Translations under genes and position numbers: made by a program | Origin: Acridotheres tristis | Taxonomy: Eukaryota; Chordata; Aves; Passeriformes; Sturnidae | Assembly (NCBI GenBank): GCA_037013685.1 | Contig: CM072886.1 | Coordinates: 2,108,001 to 2,172,000 of the forward strand | Direction of reading: 5' to 3' | Length of the DNA stretch: 64,000 bases | In this document: positions 36,028-48,302 of the stretch, piece after piece | Position numbering within the stretch: position 1 is the first letter of the stretch | How the letters are laid out: every line of letters starts with the position of its first letter | Notes under the pieces: model-generated | What the model was told of the DNA's origin: nothing | The model's input: the letters and a program-made list of their open reading frames with translations, nothing else | The model's database searches: none

Positions 36028-39000
36028 TTACATGGATGAAAAATGTGGTGCACATGGCTGCACTTCATGCCTTGCCCACTTCCCATGCAGGCTTCCTCCA
36101 ATTCAGGAAGAAACTCTTATGTCTGCTTTCCTTCACACAAGAATCAACTTTAAGCCCTATGACTGTGATCCTCAAGGCTATTTAAGAATTTCTCTTTGCT
36201 GGTTTTAACTGGGGTTATGTAACTGTCAGCCTTGAAGGACTCAGCCTTTCTATTTTGTCTCTCAGGAATTCTTGTTTGATCTTTGGGAGCCGTCTTGTGA
36301 ACATTTCTGAGATGCTGCTTAGCTCTGGCTGGTTTAACCTGGCTGTCAGTTGAGTTCAGATGTAAAAAATAGAATTATCTTGGTAAGTGGGTTAACTGTG
36401 CCTGCTTTGTGCTCATCTATCTCGGGATAATGGCACTCATGAGCACATCTTCAGTGATAAGCCAAGACAACCACAAGGCAGCAACTCAAAAGAGGAGGTG
36501 ATGGGGGTTTTAATAAAGCCCTTCCTCACACTTTTCCCATTTTCCCTCTTTTTTGGTGACTGTGGTGTGTTAAGGTGCCAGCCCATGATGGTGGCACAGG
36601 ATTATAGAGTCACTTAAGCAAAAAAAAATTATTCTCCAGAGCTTTGCCAGAGTCTGATCTTCTGCCTCCATTCCTGGGTTATTTCCAGGATGCCTCCACC
36701 TTTTCCCTTTGCTTTCTTTCTGTTGTTTTCCATGATTTACAGGACCTTTCTCTAGGGCTTGCTTGGAGTTCTTTGTTTTGTTTTATTATTTTTTTCCCTT
36801 CCTCTCTGTTTTGCTGTAAACCTTAGACTGTAGAAGTGATCATCAGATATCTCTAATATTTGCTTTGCTTTAATACAAGTGCATAAAAACCTTCCACTGT
36901 TCCATTTCTCCATCAGCCTGCATGTCCTGGTGCTCCCAAATGGATCTGAGCAGCCTCACTGCAGGAAATGAAAATGTATCTGTCTTCAAATTCCATAAAT
37001 AAAATTCATTTAGGGGCCTGTAGCTGTTATCAGTTTGTCCTGAGGGAATTAATGTAAAAAAACCCACCAATTTTCCACTCTGAAAATATGAGATATGCAT
37101 GTAAATTCTCAACTGCTGAACTCCCACTCTCTTTCGTTAAGAATACATTTTGTGTTGGAATTTTTTATTTTTCTGGAATAATACAAAAGGGAAAAGATGA
37201 ATGAGGTGATCTCCCTTGGCTGAATCGCCAGCAAGGGCAAATTTGCAGAGCTCAGAAAGAAAAAGTCAGCCTGAATTTAATCTGAAGAACCTGATCTTTG
37301 TTTACAGCAAACTGCTGGCTTTGTCTTCAGTGAGGCTGGAAATGTAAGTGGTTCATCATTATTATGACATCCAGATATGACAGTAATGAAACCATATCAA
37401 AACCTATCCCTAAACCCACAAAAAATTAAATAAAACAACAATTGAAGTGTTCAGTTCAATCCTTCTACCACTTTTGTTGTTTTGACTGTTGTTTTTTACA
37501 GGGAGTTCTCCAGGGAGAGAAGGAAAGGGGAAGATAAATTGTGGGAATGCCAAGAGGGAAGGGCATTAACCTAAAGAAATCAGTGTGAAAAACTAAAACT
37601 TCTAAGGAGGCCTCTTGAGTCTGGCAGGGAAAAAAAAACCAAAAAAACCCCAGAAATAATGAAGGCAAATCCAGACTGTAAAATGGTGCAACTTTTTCCC
37701 ACACTCTGAACAATTGTAGATGTAACAAAGCCACGTGTGGTGAGTTTTGTGTCAGAAATGACCAATTAGTGAGACAGAACACAACCTGAATGAGTCAAAG
37801 CCAACAGCTATTGAAGAAATCCGAGTGGGTGGTTCCACAGAACCCTCTGAGCCTGATCACCTCCACATCCAAGTGCTTAAAGCCCCAAATGACAAACACA
37901 CTTGAGCAGATGCCTGGTTTTAATCCATTTAAGTCAATAGGATGATTCAGTTACGTGTAATTGCAATTAAAAAGCTACATAAACACATTATGAGGGAGGG
38001 AGGAAGTGGGTTTGGTCTCCTCATGGTACCTTCAGCAAAACCTCGTGTCTGTGCATGCCCATCACACCCCTCTGCTCTTTGGACCCCTCCAGAAAATTCA
38101 AGGTCCCTGCAGCGTTTTGTTTCTTACTGGAAAATCCCACAAAAATCCACTTTTGGAAGAAGCCAGTCTAAGGATTCTCCATGAGCCAAGTGAGCCACGT
38201 TGTGCCTAGAAACAAATCCAACAGACTTGGACACCTGGGAGGAGGAAAAGGAGTGAGGGACGTTTACAAAGCTACCAGTGCTGAGTTTCCTTGGTGTGGG
38301 ACCTTGCGCAGGTTCTGGGTTTAAAGACAATTTAAACCTGCCCCATTTAGTCATAAAAACAAGCCCTGCCTGTCAACTCAGGGTTTCTGCCCAGTGAAAG
38401 CAGGTTGATTTTTTCACCCAAGCAGCAAGACTTTTCTTTCCCCCAGGAGTGAGTTCATCCATAAAGTAGGACCAAGGAATTCAAGGGGGCTACAGATGCC
38501 ACAAATCACTCTGCAAACATCACCCAGTGCTGCCTCACACCATGGCTCAGTGATGCTCATCACATATATTTTTCCTGCACTGGACCTGAAATGCTTACAG
38601 CCACATTCTCAGGCACTGTGGCTCATAGAAATGCTCAATAAATTAATTTTTTGGGATGTTTGTTCATGTTAAACTCAGTGGCAATACAAAACGTTCTGAG
38701 TTTAAAATGGTGGAGAGTTAACACCACACCTGAAGTATCTCAAACTAGGCAAAATAAAGTGAAAATGCAGTAAAGCCTATTAAAAGGGTTTTTTTATTAC
38801 ATATAAATCTTCCTGTGTTGGAGTTCCTACTTGATTGAGGCATTGACGCATTTGTTGGTGGAGAGCTTAATGTATTTTTGTGTGGCTGGAGCACACAACA
38901 TAATTTAAAGTCTTCTTACTGCAGCAGCTAATATCAAACTGAGGACTTTGGTGCCTTCATCAGAAATGCTGGGAGAGGTTTCTATTTATTTGGATTTTAT

Positions 39001-41230
39001 AGGCTTAAATCTGCTCTGGCAGGGGGGGTGTCTTTACCCTTTCATTCCCTGAAGGAACCGAGTGTGGTACTTTCTCTTGTAATGAAACATTTTTATTGCT
39101 TTGGGTTTGCCCTGTTCTAAACCAGAGTAGCAGTGAGAGCATTCAGCAAATTGTTTGTTCAAATCTCTCCCCAGACTGAATGAGCTCAAGGCCACATCCA
39201 GCCATTACACACAAAACCTGCAGTGAATTGTGTATAAAATCCTGAGTATAAGAATTAGCACCACGTCTCCCAAGCCAAGCTTTATCCTGCAAGTTCAAAG
39301 CACAAACTTAACTCAAGCCAGCCTAACCTAACCCAGCCAACCCCACAGGAACACAATGGATTTTATAACAATTTTTCCTAACAGATGAATGTGAGGAGAG
39401 GCATTTTGTGGCAGTGTTTTTAGACTGTGACCTAAAAACTTGCCCAAAATGCTGCTTCAAGACTGGTGAAGATTTTGCAAGGGCTATGCTCAGCCTAATG
39501 TGGTGGAGAAAGATTTGTCCCACGTAATTTTCTAACTGTTATGTATCATCCAGCCATTCACCCTGAGCTAGCAATTAACTAAAAAATCTTCTGATGGGGA
39601 GAAACACAGAAATGTTGTAGCCACGGGGCTACCTGAAAGTGCAGGCATTCTGGATTCTGCAGGAAAATTCTGTATTTACACCCAGAAATGTTTCTGGATG
39701 GATGAGAAGCAAACACTTCTGACTCAGCTCTCTGCAACTGTGCCTCAGTTCTGGTCCAGCAAAATCCAGTGCAAACTCCCACAGGGATGACAGGTTGGTT
39801 CCCACTCCATAGACTGTCCTGTCCTGGATCCTCTGCCAATTGGCATTGACAATTAATCTGTGGCAACTTATTCCAGTTTCCATGTCTTTCTATCCATTCA
39901 TGGACCTTCACAAGAAAATCCCAAATCCCCTTCCTGAATCACAGGGAGGAAGCAGCACGCAGGGACATTCCAAAGGGAGCAAATCATGCTGCACACAGTT
40001 CTTGGGAAAAGCTGAGAGGAGGCTGTTCTGGGTTTCAACTGCGAGATGCACAAGCAGAAAGGTCACTACAACAGCAGGGTAAGGATACAGAAAAGCCAGC
40101 AAGCAAGGAAGAAACTGAGTGGATGGAAAAGAGAATCTTTTTTTTTCTGGTGCTGTATGACATAAAAAACAGGTCCAGAGGGATCTGCTGGAGTGCTGTG
40201 CCCAGTCCCTGCTATTATCAGCAAGCAGCTCATCCAATGCTCTGAATTTACTATGGAGGGTTCCTGTTTTTCTTTTTCTTTTTTTTTCTCCCTGGATAAC
40301 TTCTGATCACATCTCTCCATATTGGTGATTTCAATTTCCTGCCTAAATTTATTCATGACTGGTGTCCTCTTACGTCAGTGTGGCCTTTAAATAAACAACC
40401 CTTCTCCCTCCTTAATGTTTGCTCCAGCTGATAACACTGAGTTTGAAAGGCAAAAAAAATAACCCAGCTCCTTTATTCCCCTTATTTATCATCCCAGTAG
40501 GGAAATCTCACAGTTGCAGACAGCGAGCGTGGGATACTGATTCAGATAAAAAATGGATGATGATGTCTGCACAAAGATTTCCTGCCTAAAGTCCTGCAGG
40601 GATCTGATCACTGGAGCCCAGAGAATCACCCACATGCAGGTGCCTCCTCCCAAAGGACTGAACAGCATTCCAGGCTCCAGGGAAAAGATTAATTAGAGCC
40701 CATTATCTATGGATGCACTTCACACACATAGCTCATGTGTAGGTACTTACCCCACAGATAATTGAGATTAGTCATGTGAATTTGGATCTGACTCCCATCC
40801 TCACTGAGGGAAAAGCTTCTATTGAATCCCTAAACACAAATCTCCTTTTACCAGGATATCCGAGAAATCAGCATGTGGCTGGGAGATGGACACAGGACTC
40901 ACAGGAGCCCCAACATCCTGTACAGCCTCACTTGTGGATTTGATAAAATCCTTAAGGTTCAAAAAGACCTCTAAAATTGTCAAGTACAACTTCAGAAAGG
41001 ACTAGATATAAAATATAAATATAGACATTTTGGACTCTGATAATCAATTTATTCCTTCTCCATATAAGTCAAATTGCAACAATCATGGTTTATTTTTTCC
41101 TTTCAAAAGAGGAAAGGATTTGAAATCTTCCCGAGATACTGCCTCATATTCATTTGCAAGGTAATTTTTGGTGGATTGCTGAAGAGGGCAACAAAATGAG
41201 GTGGAAATTTCGAAGTGCAAGGCTACTTAC

Positions 41231-41363
41231 TGAACTCACAAAGCAGTGCTCAGACTCCCCACTTTCAAACAGGATCACATCCTTTATGAAGACTGCAATG
41301 GCTCTCATGATGAAGGACATGAAGAGGTGCATGTGAATGTAATTTCGAGTACAGTGTAGTTTT
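41231..41363 (-). CDS. VIPR1: VIPR1 exon 6: ICL1, TM2 and ECL1
   Basis: This exon encodes residues 105-148. It starts with [14 protein letters not shown], the intracellular loop 1 and TM2 signature shared by nearly all class B1 receptors, then [14 protein letters not shown] for TM2. The acidic ECL1 follows (FESGESEHC). The His and Arg of this region belong to the conserved polar network of class B receptors. The acceptor is CCCAACAG and the donor GTAAGT. The frame stays open past the donor for several codons, but the receptor match stops there. Confidence 0.95.
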
Positions 41364-42688
41364 CTGTTGGGAAGAAATGAAACATTTCTGAATAGCAAGT
41401 CTTCTCAAAAGCATTATTTTTATATTTACACGTTTCTTCTACCATGACACAGAGTCCCAATTAAACATTAGAAACCCTGAGACAGGCTCTGGTCTGATGA
41501 ACATCACCACAAATCCACTTAAGCCTCTTTAATTCCACAGAACATGGCAATCCACGTATCTGCAGCAGGACTGCTGCTTCTTCAATCCTCAGAAAAACAG
41601 GGAAAAATACAGGATGACAGAAAACAGGTCCATCCCACTGCTCTCCACTGGAAAAGAAATGTTTTTGATTGAGCAGACTGTGTTCATGATAAACATTCTG
41701 TTTTCTACAGAATGTTTCTGCTGCAATAATTCTTTTCAAAGTGAAACGTCTCTTCAATCAGGCAAATAAATTCTTAGCATCTGTTGCCAGAATTAACACA
41801 CATTACAGGCTTTCTGGAGCAATATGAACTATATTTTCACTTTTAAATTACTGGTTGTTAATGATACTGAGAATTACACCAGAGTTTTTCTATCTCTTGC
41901 CCACTGATATTTTGAAGATGAATTCTGATCAAGCAGGAGTTTTTTTTTTCAAGAGAGATTTTACAACAGCTAAAGTGAAAGGCCTAATAGTCTGGAAATG
42001 GGTGCTTTGTGCAGACACCAGAACCACAGCAGACCTCACTCAGTAAAACAATCAAATTACCACCTCTTAACGAGCCACTGTGCACTGGCAGAGGTTGTGC
42101 CCCTAATCTCTGCTGATGGCAAAATGATGGGGCTGAGCTGAGCCCTCTGTGCCTGCAAAGTCAAGTTCAGCTGTTTCCCAGCAAGGAAAAACAGGATCCT
42201 CAAGGGTTTCACCAGCCTGGCTGGCACCTTGCACCTTGTGGAGGTGATTTGTTTGTGTCTGATTGACTCCTCCATTGTAAGAGGAGTGGGGAGAGAACGT
42301 GGGAGGAGAAGTGAAAAGTTCCTGAAGGGTGAGAGAATGTGAGAGTTACCCTAGAAAATGTGCTCTGTCTTACATGAGGAGATGGAACCTCATCCAAAGG
42401 GCTCTTCCATCTCACACAGGTCTGCTTTTTGCTGATGTCCCTTTACATAAATGAATTTATAATAGGAGATTACAAATATGCAGACTTCTTCATTGGAGGC
42501 ACCCAAATTTAGATGTCTGAATCTATTACTAACAATAGACAGCAAGAATGAATCGATTTTCTGCAATCTGGGATTCTAATGCCACTTGATGAACTGCAGA
42601 CTGTCTGCCCATCCATCCACGAGGCCCTGGGTCTCCTGAAGGCCACACTTGTGCATATCTCAGGGACACCAGAAAGTTTAAATGGCCC

Positions 42689-42898
42689 TGGGTGTCTCTG
42701 TCTTGGCATAGAGTGGCAGCAGGAAGTGTTTTTGGAAAAGACTTTGGGAGGAAACAGGGTGCCCAGAGAAACTGTGGATGCTCCATGCCTGGAAAGTGTC
42801 CAAGGCCCAGCTGGATGGAACTTGGAGCAACCTGGGATGAAATGATCATTAAAGTCCCTTCCAACCCAAACCATTCTGGGATTTTGTGATCCTGGATA
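42689..42898 (+). repeat. CR1 LINE fragment
   Basis: Plus-oriented copy: GGGTGCCCAGAGAAACTGTG, GGAGCAACCTGGGATGA and CCCTTCCAACCCAAACCATT. The first 60 bp are less certain. Confidence 0.88.
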
Positions 42899-43224
42899 TT
42901 TTTGGATGCCATTTTGAATACCTACTTTAGGTAGAAATTCCATGGTATCCATATACAGCATTCTGACTAGGACTCTGTGGACTGTAACTCTCTAACAGAG
43001 ATCCATCATAGAACAATCTGCCTTTGGTGAGATGAATCCACCTAAAGAATTGGATTTGGGTTACAACTCTCACACAAAGGTCACAAATCACACACCAAAA
43101 CACAGTGACACTGAAAGAAGGAGGAACCTTCCTCCCCAGTGGAAGGGGAGTGGATTTGTAGAGAGTTCTCAGGGCCTGCCAGAAGGCTCACACTGTGCAT
43201 CTCTGGGCAAACTTGGAGATCAGA

Positions 43225-43612
43225 AATGCTGACTTAGAAATGCCATGGAATAAGGCAGGTATTGATGAGAGAGAAATGGAGCTAGGAAAAAGTTTCAAAG
43301 GATGGCCTTGCCAATAAGACCAGATACTCTGGAGAAATAGAACTATGAAAGGTGCATTGTAATAGAACCCATCAGGGGTGATTTTAGATGATTGGCTTTA
43401 AGGCATTTACAGCATGATGTGACAAAAGCTGATAGGCCAAGAAGCATTTATAGTGTATTGTAATTAGGAAATAGTTGGGTTTTGATTGTGATGGCGTGAA
43501 TTATAACATCTGTGTTGTTTCACCCTTCATATGAGACTGAAAATGGAATAAAAGATTTTTAAAACACCTCTCAGTTGCCCCATCTCTGAGTCAGAAAAGG
43601 GTAAAACCCAAC
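43225..43612 (+). mobile_element. Endogenous-retrovirus LTR, passerine type (solo)
   Basis: About 390 bp like a songbird ERVL-like LTR from memory: GATTGGCTTTAAGGCATTTA, TTGTTTCACCCTTCATATGA, AATAAA at 43547-43552, CCCCATCTCTGAGTCAG and an ACCCAACA end. It is antisense to VIPR1 in intron 5. The start (TGCTGACTTAG) is approximate and no target-site duplication was recognised. Confidence 0.7.
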
Positions 43613-43735
43613 ACCCTATTTCAGATTGACAGAAATCTTGGGCTTCTTCCTATAACACTCCCAGCCTGTACAGCCTGTAAATCAGCAGTTTCTGAGTCAT
43701 CCCCTTCCCTGTGCCTTCTTCTGCTCGTGTCTTAC

Positions 43736-43836
43736 CTGAAGAGACACAGGATGATCATGGCAGCCGTGAGGGCGATGAGGGATAAGGTGTGCCCGATGGT
43801 GTAGCCCGTCTTGACCGTTCCGTAGAACGCCGTTTG
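43736..43836 (-). CDS. VIPR1: VIPR1 exon 5: stalk and TM1
   Basis: This exon encodes residues 71-103 plus a split Arg. It opens with QTAFYGTVKTGYTIGH, the conserved juxtamembrane stalk and start of TM1, then runs through a hydrophobic stretch ending LCLFR at the cytoplasmic face. The acceptor follows a T-rich tract (TTTCACACCAG) and the donor is GTAAGA. The exon is richer in CpG than the surrounding intron, with several CG dinucleotides in about 100 bp. An LTR lies about 120 bp downstream of the donor. Confidence 0.94.
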
Positions 43837-45099
43837 CTGGTGTGAAAAAAAGAAAGCAGGGCTTTCAAAGAGGTCCAAAATGCACTGCTAAACACAGCAT
43901 CACTTCCTGCTGGGACAAGGAAATCGTCCTTCTCCATTCTCTTGAAATACTCCTGACTCCTTCACGCTCTAAAATCCCATCCCATAGCGCGCGCGGCTCA
44001 AACACCGCCGGTGTGAGTGTGGAGAACACAGCTGGTTACAGCAGGGCTTGGAGCACTCCAAACCCAGGGTAAAGCCACACAAGGGAAAGGTTCCTGCTGG
44101 AAGGAGCCTGATTTGACAGCTGCAGACACAGCTACAGCCAAAAACCTCGTGGAACAGGAGCGATCCATGTTCGGCTAAAGAGCGCGCGGCTCTGGGTCTG
44201 ACGCGGTGAGACAATTTTACTGAGGAAGCCTGAGGGCAGAACTGGGAAATTGGTTTGCTTGTGTGGAATTTACACTGTGTTTAGGGAAGTGAAAACTTAA
44301 AACGTTCTCACTGTCAACTCGGAAATATGTGTTAAGTTGGAAATTGGTTCATGGTTTGTTCTCTTTGCCAGCACACAGAGAGAATCTCTGAGCACGGGGC
44401 ACCGCAGGGTTTGGATCCAACAGGGGATCCCAGTCTAAATAAAATGGGTAAATAAGCTCTCCAAAGCTCTCTGGAAACACTCTAAATCAATAGATTTTGA
44501 TTTTCAGCTTTAAAGAAAAAAGACAAGAAAGAATCAAGAGGTAAAATTATTTAAAACTTTAGCAATAAAGAAAATAATCTATGTTTTTATGAGAATCTAA
44601 CTCAGTTTATGGAAAATTTTATTTTTTCCAGCTCTTGATTGACCCTCCTCTGCCCTCCTTGTCACCATCTTCTATAAAGAACCCAAACAACCAAAACCAC
44701 AAAGAGCAGGTTAGACAGAAAATCTAAACCCAACCTTGTTTGGAGAAATGCTCCTCCATAACACTGAGAGTTGACATTTTGATGTGCTATTTTCACAGGC
44801 TTTGACAAGTATTTGGTACTTTACAGAACCAGTGAGGCTGGGATGAGTTGCAATCCTTTAGCATTTGCACAAGGCAGCTTGGAGGGGTGTTAAAATGAGA
44901 ATTTTCAGAGATAACACTGGTCACATCTTCAACCACAGATCTCAGAGGTGGTTAAAGCACCGTGTCCTCACAGCCACATCACTGAGAGCTTTGGCTCACT
45001 CTGAAGAGATAATTCAAGGCTTTCAGGACAGTTTATCTGCCTGGTCTGGCTCAGGTAAAGCTCTGCAGAATCCCCCCTTTTCCCTGCTGCCCAGGCTGT

Positions 45100-45175
45100 G
45101 GGATCAGCCCAGGATACAACTGGATTTCTGGTCAGCACATGTCCAGCCTCTCATCCACCAGCACCCTGAAGACAA
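45100..45175 (-). repeat. CR1 LINE fragment
   Basis: Short minus copy from the inner part of CR1: CAGCCCAGGATACAACTGG and CCAGCCTCTCATCCACCAGC. Confidence 0.75.
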
Positions 45176-46849
45176 AGTCTTGTTTCCAACTTTCCTGGAG
45201 TTTGGGATCCCAAAGGCAGCTCTGACTTTTCTAATTAAAGCTGTCACCCTCCCTCATGTTGATTTCAACTTTCTCTGTTATCTCTATTTTTGGTGGCACC
45301 AGAGCAGAACTGTTCCAGGAGAAGGAAAGAGCTCGTGGTAGGGGACTGTGGAAGGAAGAGGTTGTGCCATCCCTCATTTAGGAGAGCAAAGTCTTCTGCT
45401 CTTAGAGTTATTCCCAGGAGCAAGTTATGCACAGAGAGTTCCTGGTGTTACTCAACAAGCAATTCCCTGTTTTCCCCCCCACCGTATTTTATGGTGACTA
45501 ATCCTTCCTATGCAGGGAGGGATGGTTCTGCATTCAGCTTTAATGCAGGATATGGGGTCATCTCTGTTCTGCAAACAGCACACACTGACTTCTCACTCTC
45601 CACTGCACTTGCTAATGACAACTGCTTCCTATTTTAGAGATCTCAAAGCAGAGAATTTGACCCAAGATCATAAATGGAATTAAAATTTCACCCAAGGTCC
45701 AGATTATAAAATATTCTTATTAGAAAAGGAAGGCATGTAGATAAGTGAAGGCAATGCATGCCAGGGTGCCTGACTGAATTACAGAATGAAATCAGGCAAC
45801 TTCATCATTGTCTCTTTGACTTCTAAAAGCTTCTGCTTAATTTCACAGGACTGTGATAATAACAATTATTTGAGGTAGGTGCTAAATTGAGATTAACTGA
45901 GATTTATTTTCCTTGGTTTCTATTCAATAACATCAACATTTGTCCCTTGGTTGGCAATGGGAAACATTTACAATTTTGAGAGAAAAAGAAGAGAAATACT
46001 GATATAAAGCTTTTCAGGAGCCAAGTGTTTTGAGGTTCATGTCATCCAGCCCAAAATCATCATCTGCTACTTTAGGGACTGCCAAAATTCACAGCTAAAA
46101 CCTTACACACTGCCCTTATTTATTTTTCATATTTTTTTCTTGTTGTTTCTGACCTGAGACCAAAAGTTCATGAAGTGTTTTACTCCTGGAAGCTTATCAG
46201 CCTTTCCTGGACCTCATGTCTTGTACAGCCTGCTGGATTTTTTCTACTCCCTTTACTTCTTGCTCCCCAAACTCACTGCCAATTCGACAACAACAAAACA
46301 AAAATCTATTCTTCTTCACAAGCTGCTACTGCATGTTCACCCCCCTCAGCCAACTTTCACACAAACTGGACTTTAACAGCAGGAAAAAAAAAAAACCTGT
46401 GCAAGTCAAGGGAAAATAATTAAGAAAGAATTAAAAGAATGCAATAGAGGTTCTCCTGGTAACACGGCTCTGGCAATGCTGCCCTTTGGCAATGCTGCAA
46501 TCCATTGGGTGGCCAGAGAATGTCCCAGGAATTCCCAAACCGCCTGAGCAGCAGGAACACAAAGCAGAGCTCTGGATGGGGGTCCTTCCACAGCAGAGCT
46601 CAGCAATGGTTTTTGCAGCCACACAGCTCAGTCTGAGGGATGGACACTCGAGGATGTGAAGGGCTGGCTGACCCTAAAGGCAGACTAAGGCTCTCTTCAG
46701 CACAGCCCTGAAGTTCTTTGTGCACCTCTCCCTTTGCTGTTTGCTGTTTTATTTCACATGCAGAGCTGGCTCAGTTCTGCTCAGATCCCCTGTTAACTCT
46801 TTGAGTGCCTTGGCAGTGTGTGACCATGCACAGAGACCTCTCACCATAT

Positions 46850-47148
46850 GGAGTCACAGAACCCCAGAATGGTTTGGGTTGGAAGGGACCTTAAAAATCA
46901 TCTCATTCCACCCCCTGTCCTGGGCAGGGACACCTCCCACTATCCCAGGTTGCTCCAAGCCCTCTCCAACCTGGCCTTGGACACTTCCAGGGATCCAGGG
47001 ACAGCCACAGCTTTCTGTGCTGGGACCTCAGCACCCTCACAGTGAGGAATTTCTTCCCAATATCTCATCAAAACCTCCCCTCCTTTACCTCAGCACCATT
47101 CCCCCTTGTCCCATCACTCCATGCTCTTGTGAAAAATCCTTTTTCAAT
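46850..47148 (-). repeat. CR1 LINE fragment
   Basis: About 300 bp, minus-oriented, well preserved: AGAATGGTTTGGGTTGGAAG, CTTGGACACTTCCAGGGATC and CCATTCCCCCTTGTCCCATC. Confidence 0.93.
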
Positions 47149-47867
47149 CCCCTTTAAATACTGGAAACACATAATAATTAATTATTGAGATTCCTATGTC
47201 CAACATTCACTAACACAGAGGTATGTCTTAAACAACAACAAAAAAGCATGGGCACAGGTTTAATATAAACACATTATCCTAGTATAGAAAAATATAAATA
47301 CTGCAACATATGATTGCAGTGAAATATAACTTTTCTTGCATAAACTTTTTCTTGTTGACTATGGGACTGCTACAGGTGATTAGTTTAGATTAGATACTGA
47401 ACTTTGAGTTAGGTGAGGTGAATCTTGCTTCTAACATTTGTCATCCTCTTTAGACTTTACCCTTCATGTCTCAGCATGCAGCAAACCAGTAACAAACTCC
47501 TTCCTGTGGAATGACAATACTCTGTAAAACTAATTATACCTAGGTCAGCAATTGCTAATTTATACATAAACAAATCCCAGAGAACTTTTGGATTTTCTAT
47601 CAAAATTTAGGAAAATTTCATGAAAATGTATGTTCCCTACAGTGATCCAGGTATTTAACCAGTTGAGATCTGCAGAGCAGCAAAACATAATTTTTACCCC
47701 TTAAGAGCTTTTGCTGCATGTGTTGCCACAGAAAGGCTAGAATCACCATATCTACTTAAGCATCAATATAAATGTGGAGGGATTGTTTCAAAGTGCACTG
47801 TGGGAAGTAAAACACCTGAAGCTATGAGTGGCCATCACAGACAATGGTCTGATCTTCTCAGATCCTG

Positions 47868-48024
47868 GAAATTTTGGATGTCCCATCTCTGGAAGTGTTC
47901 AAGGCCAGATTTGGAACAACCTGGTCTAGTGGAAGGTGTTCCTGCCCATGGCAGGGACAGGAATGAGATAATCCTGAAGTTCCCCTCCATCCCAAGCCAT
48001 TCCATAATTCTATGAGTCTATGAC
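47868..48024 (+). repeat. CR1 LINE fragment
   Basis: Plus-oriented 3' end: CTCTGGAAGTGTTCAAGGCC, CCATGGCAGGGACAGGAATG and a TAATTCTATGAGTCTATGA tail. Confidence 0.9.
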
Positions 48025-48198
48025 ATCAAAGGGAAGAGCATTTCCTTGACCAAACATGTGAGCTCTGCTTCCAAGGATCCTCAAGAGGATCCTTCCCTCT
48101 TGAGGAATCAGAGGGGGAATGGGAAAAAGTGGGCATGGGAGGGTGATACAATTCTGATATTGTTCCCTATTAAATCTTGACCATCCATGTTTACAAAC

Positions 48199-48302
48199 CT
48201 CTTCCCCTGGAGTGCTGTTGGAATCATATCCACAAGCCACAGCATAGGGTGCAGGGTACACGTCTGACCAGCCCTGGCTTGTACAATTCCTGGTCACATT
48301 CC
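48199..48302 (-). CDS. VIPR1: VIPR1 exon 4: ectodomain, second part
   Basis: This exon encodes residues 37-70. It supplies two more ectodomain cysteines (in RNCTS and VACGY) and the GW motif (SQGWSDV) typical of class B1 receptors. Possible N-glycosylation sequons are Asn-Val-Thr, Asn-Cys-Thr and Asn-Ser-Thr. The acceptor is TCTTCCAG. The donor is GTTTGT, the weakest of the set; the frame stays open for a few codons beyond it, but only this cut joins in phase to exon 5. The linker at the exon 3/4 join appears one residue shorter than the mammalian protein as I remember it. Confidence 0.92.

Larger units (their letters stand above)
29679..41230 (-). other. VIPR1 intron 6
   Basis: The largest intron here (11.6 kb). 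It holds three CR1 fragments (33141, 34214, 35681), a GAAA-type purine tract (34314-34371) and a 35-bp minisatellite (35901-36027). Most of it is unique sequence with no recognised gene. Confidence 0.9.
41364..43735 (-). other. VIPR1 intron 5
   Basis: A 2.4-kb intron containing a plus-strand CR1 (42689-42898) and an LTR-like element (about 43225-43612) close to the exon 5 donor. Confidence 0.9.
43837..48198 (-). other. VIPR1 intron 4
   Basis: A 4.4-kb intron with three CR1 fragments (45100, 46850, 47868). Two small CpG-dense patches sharing the word GCGCGCGGCTC (43987, 44182) stand out in an otherwise CpG-poor intron. Sequence between 47150 and 47800 is AT-rich and unique. Confidence 0.9.
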
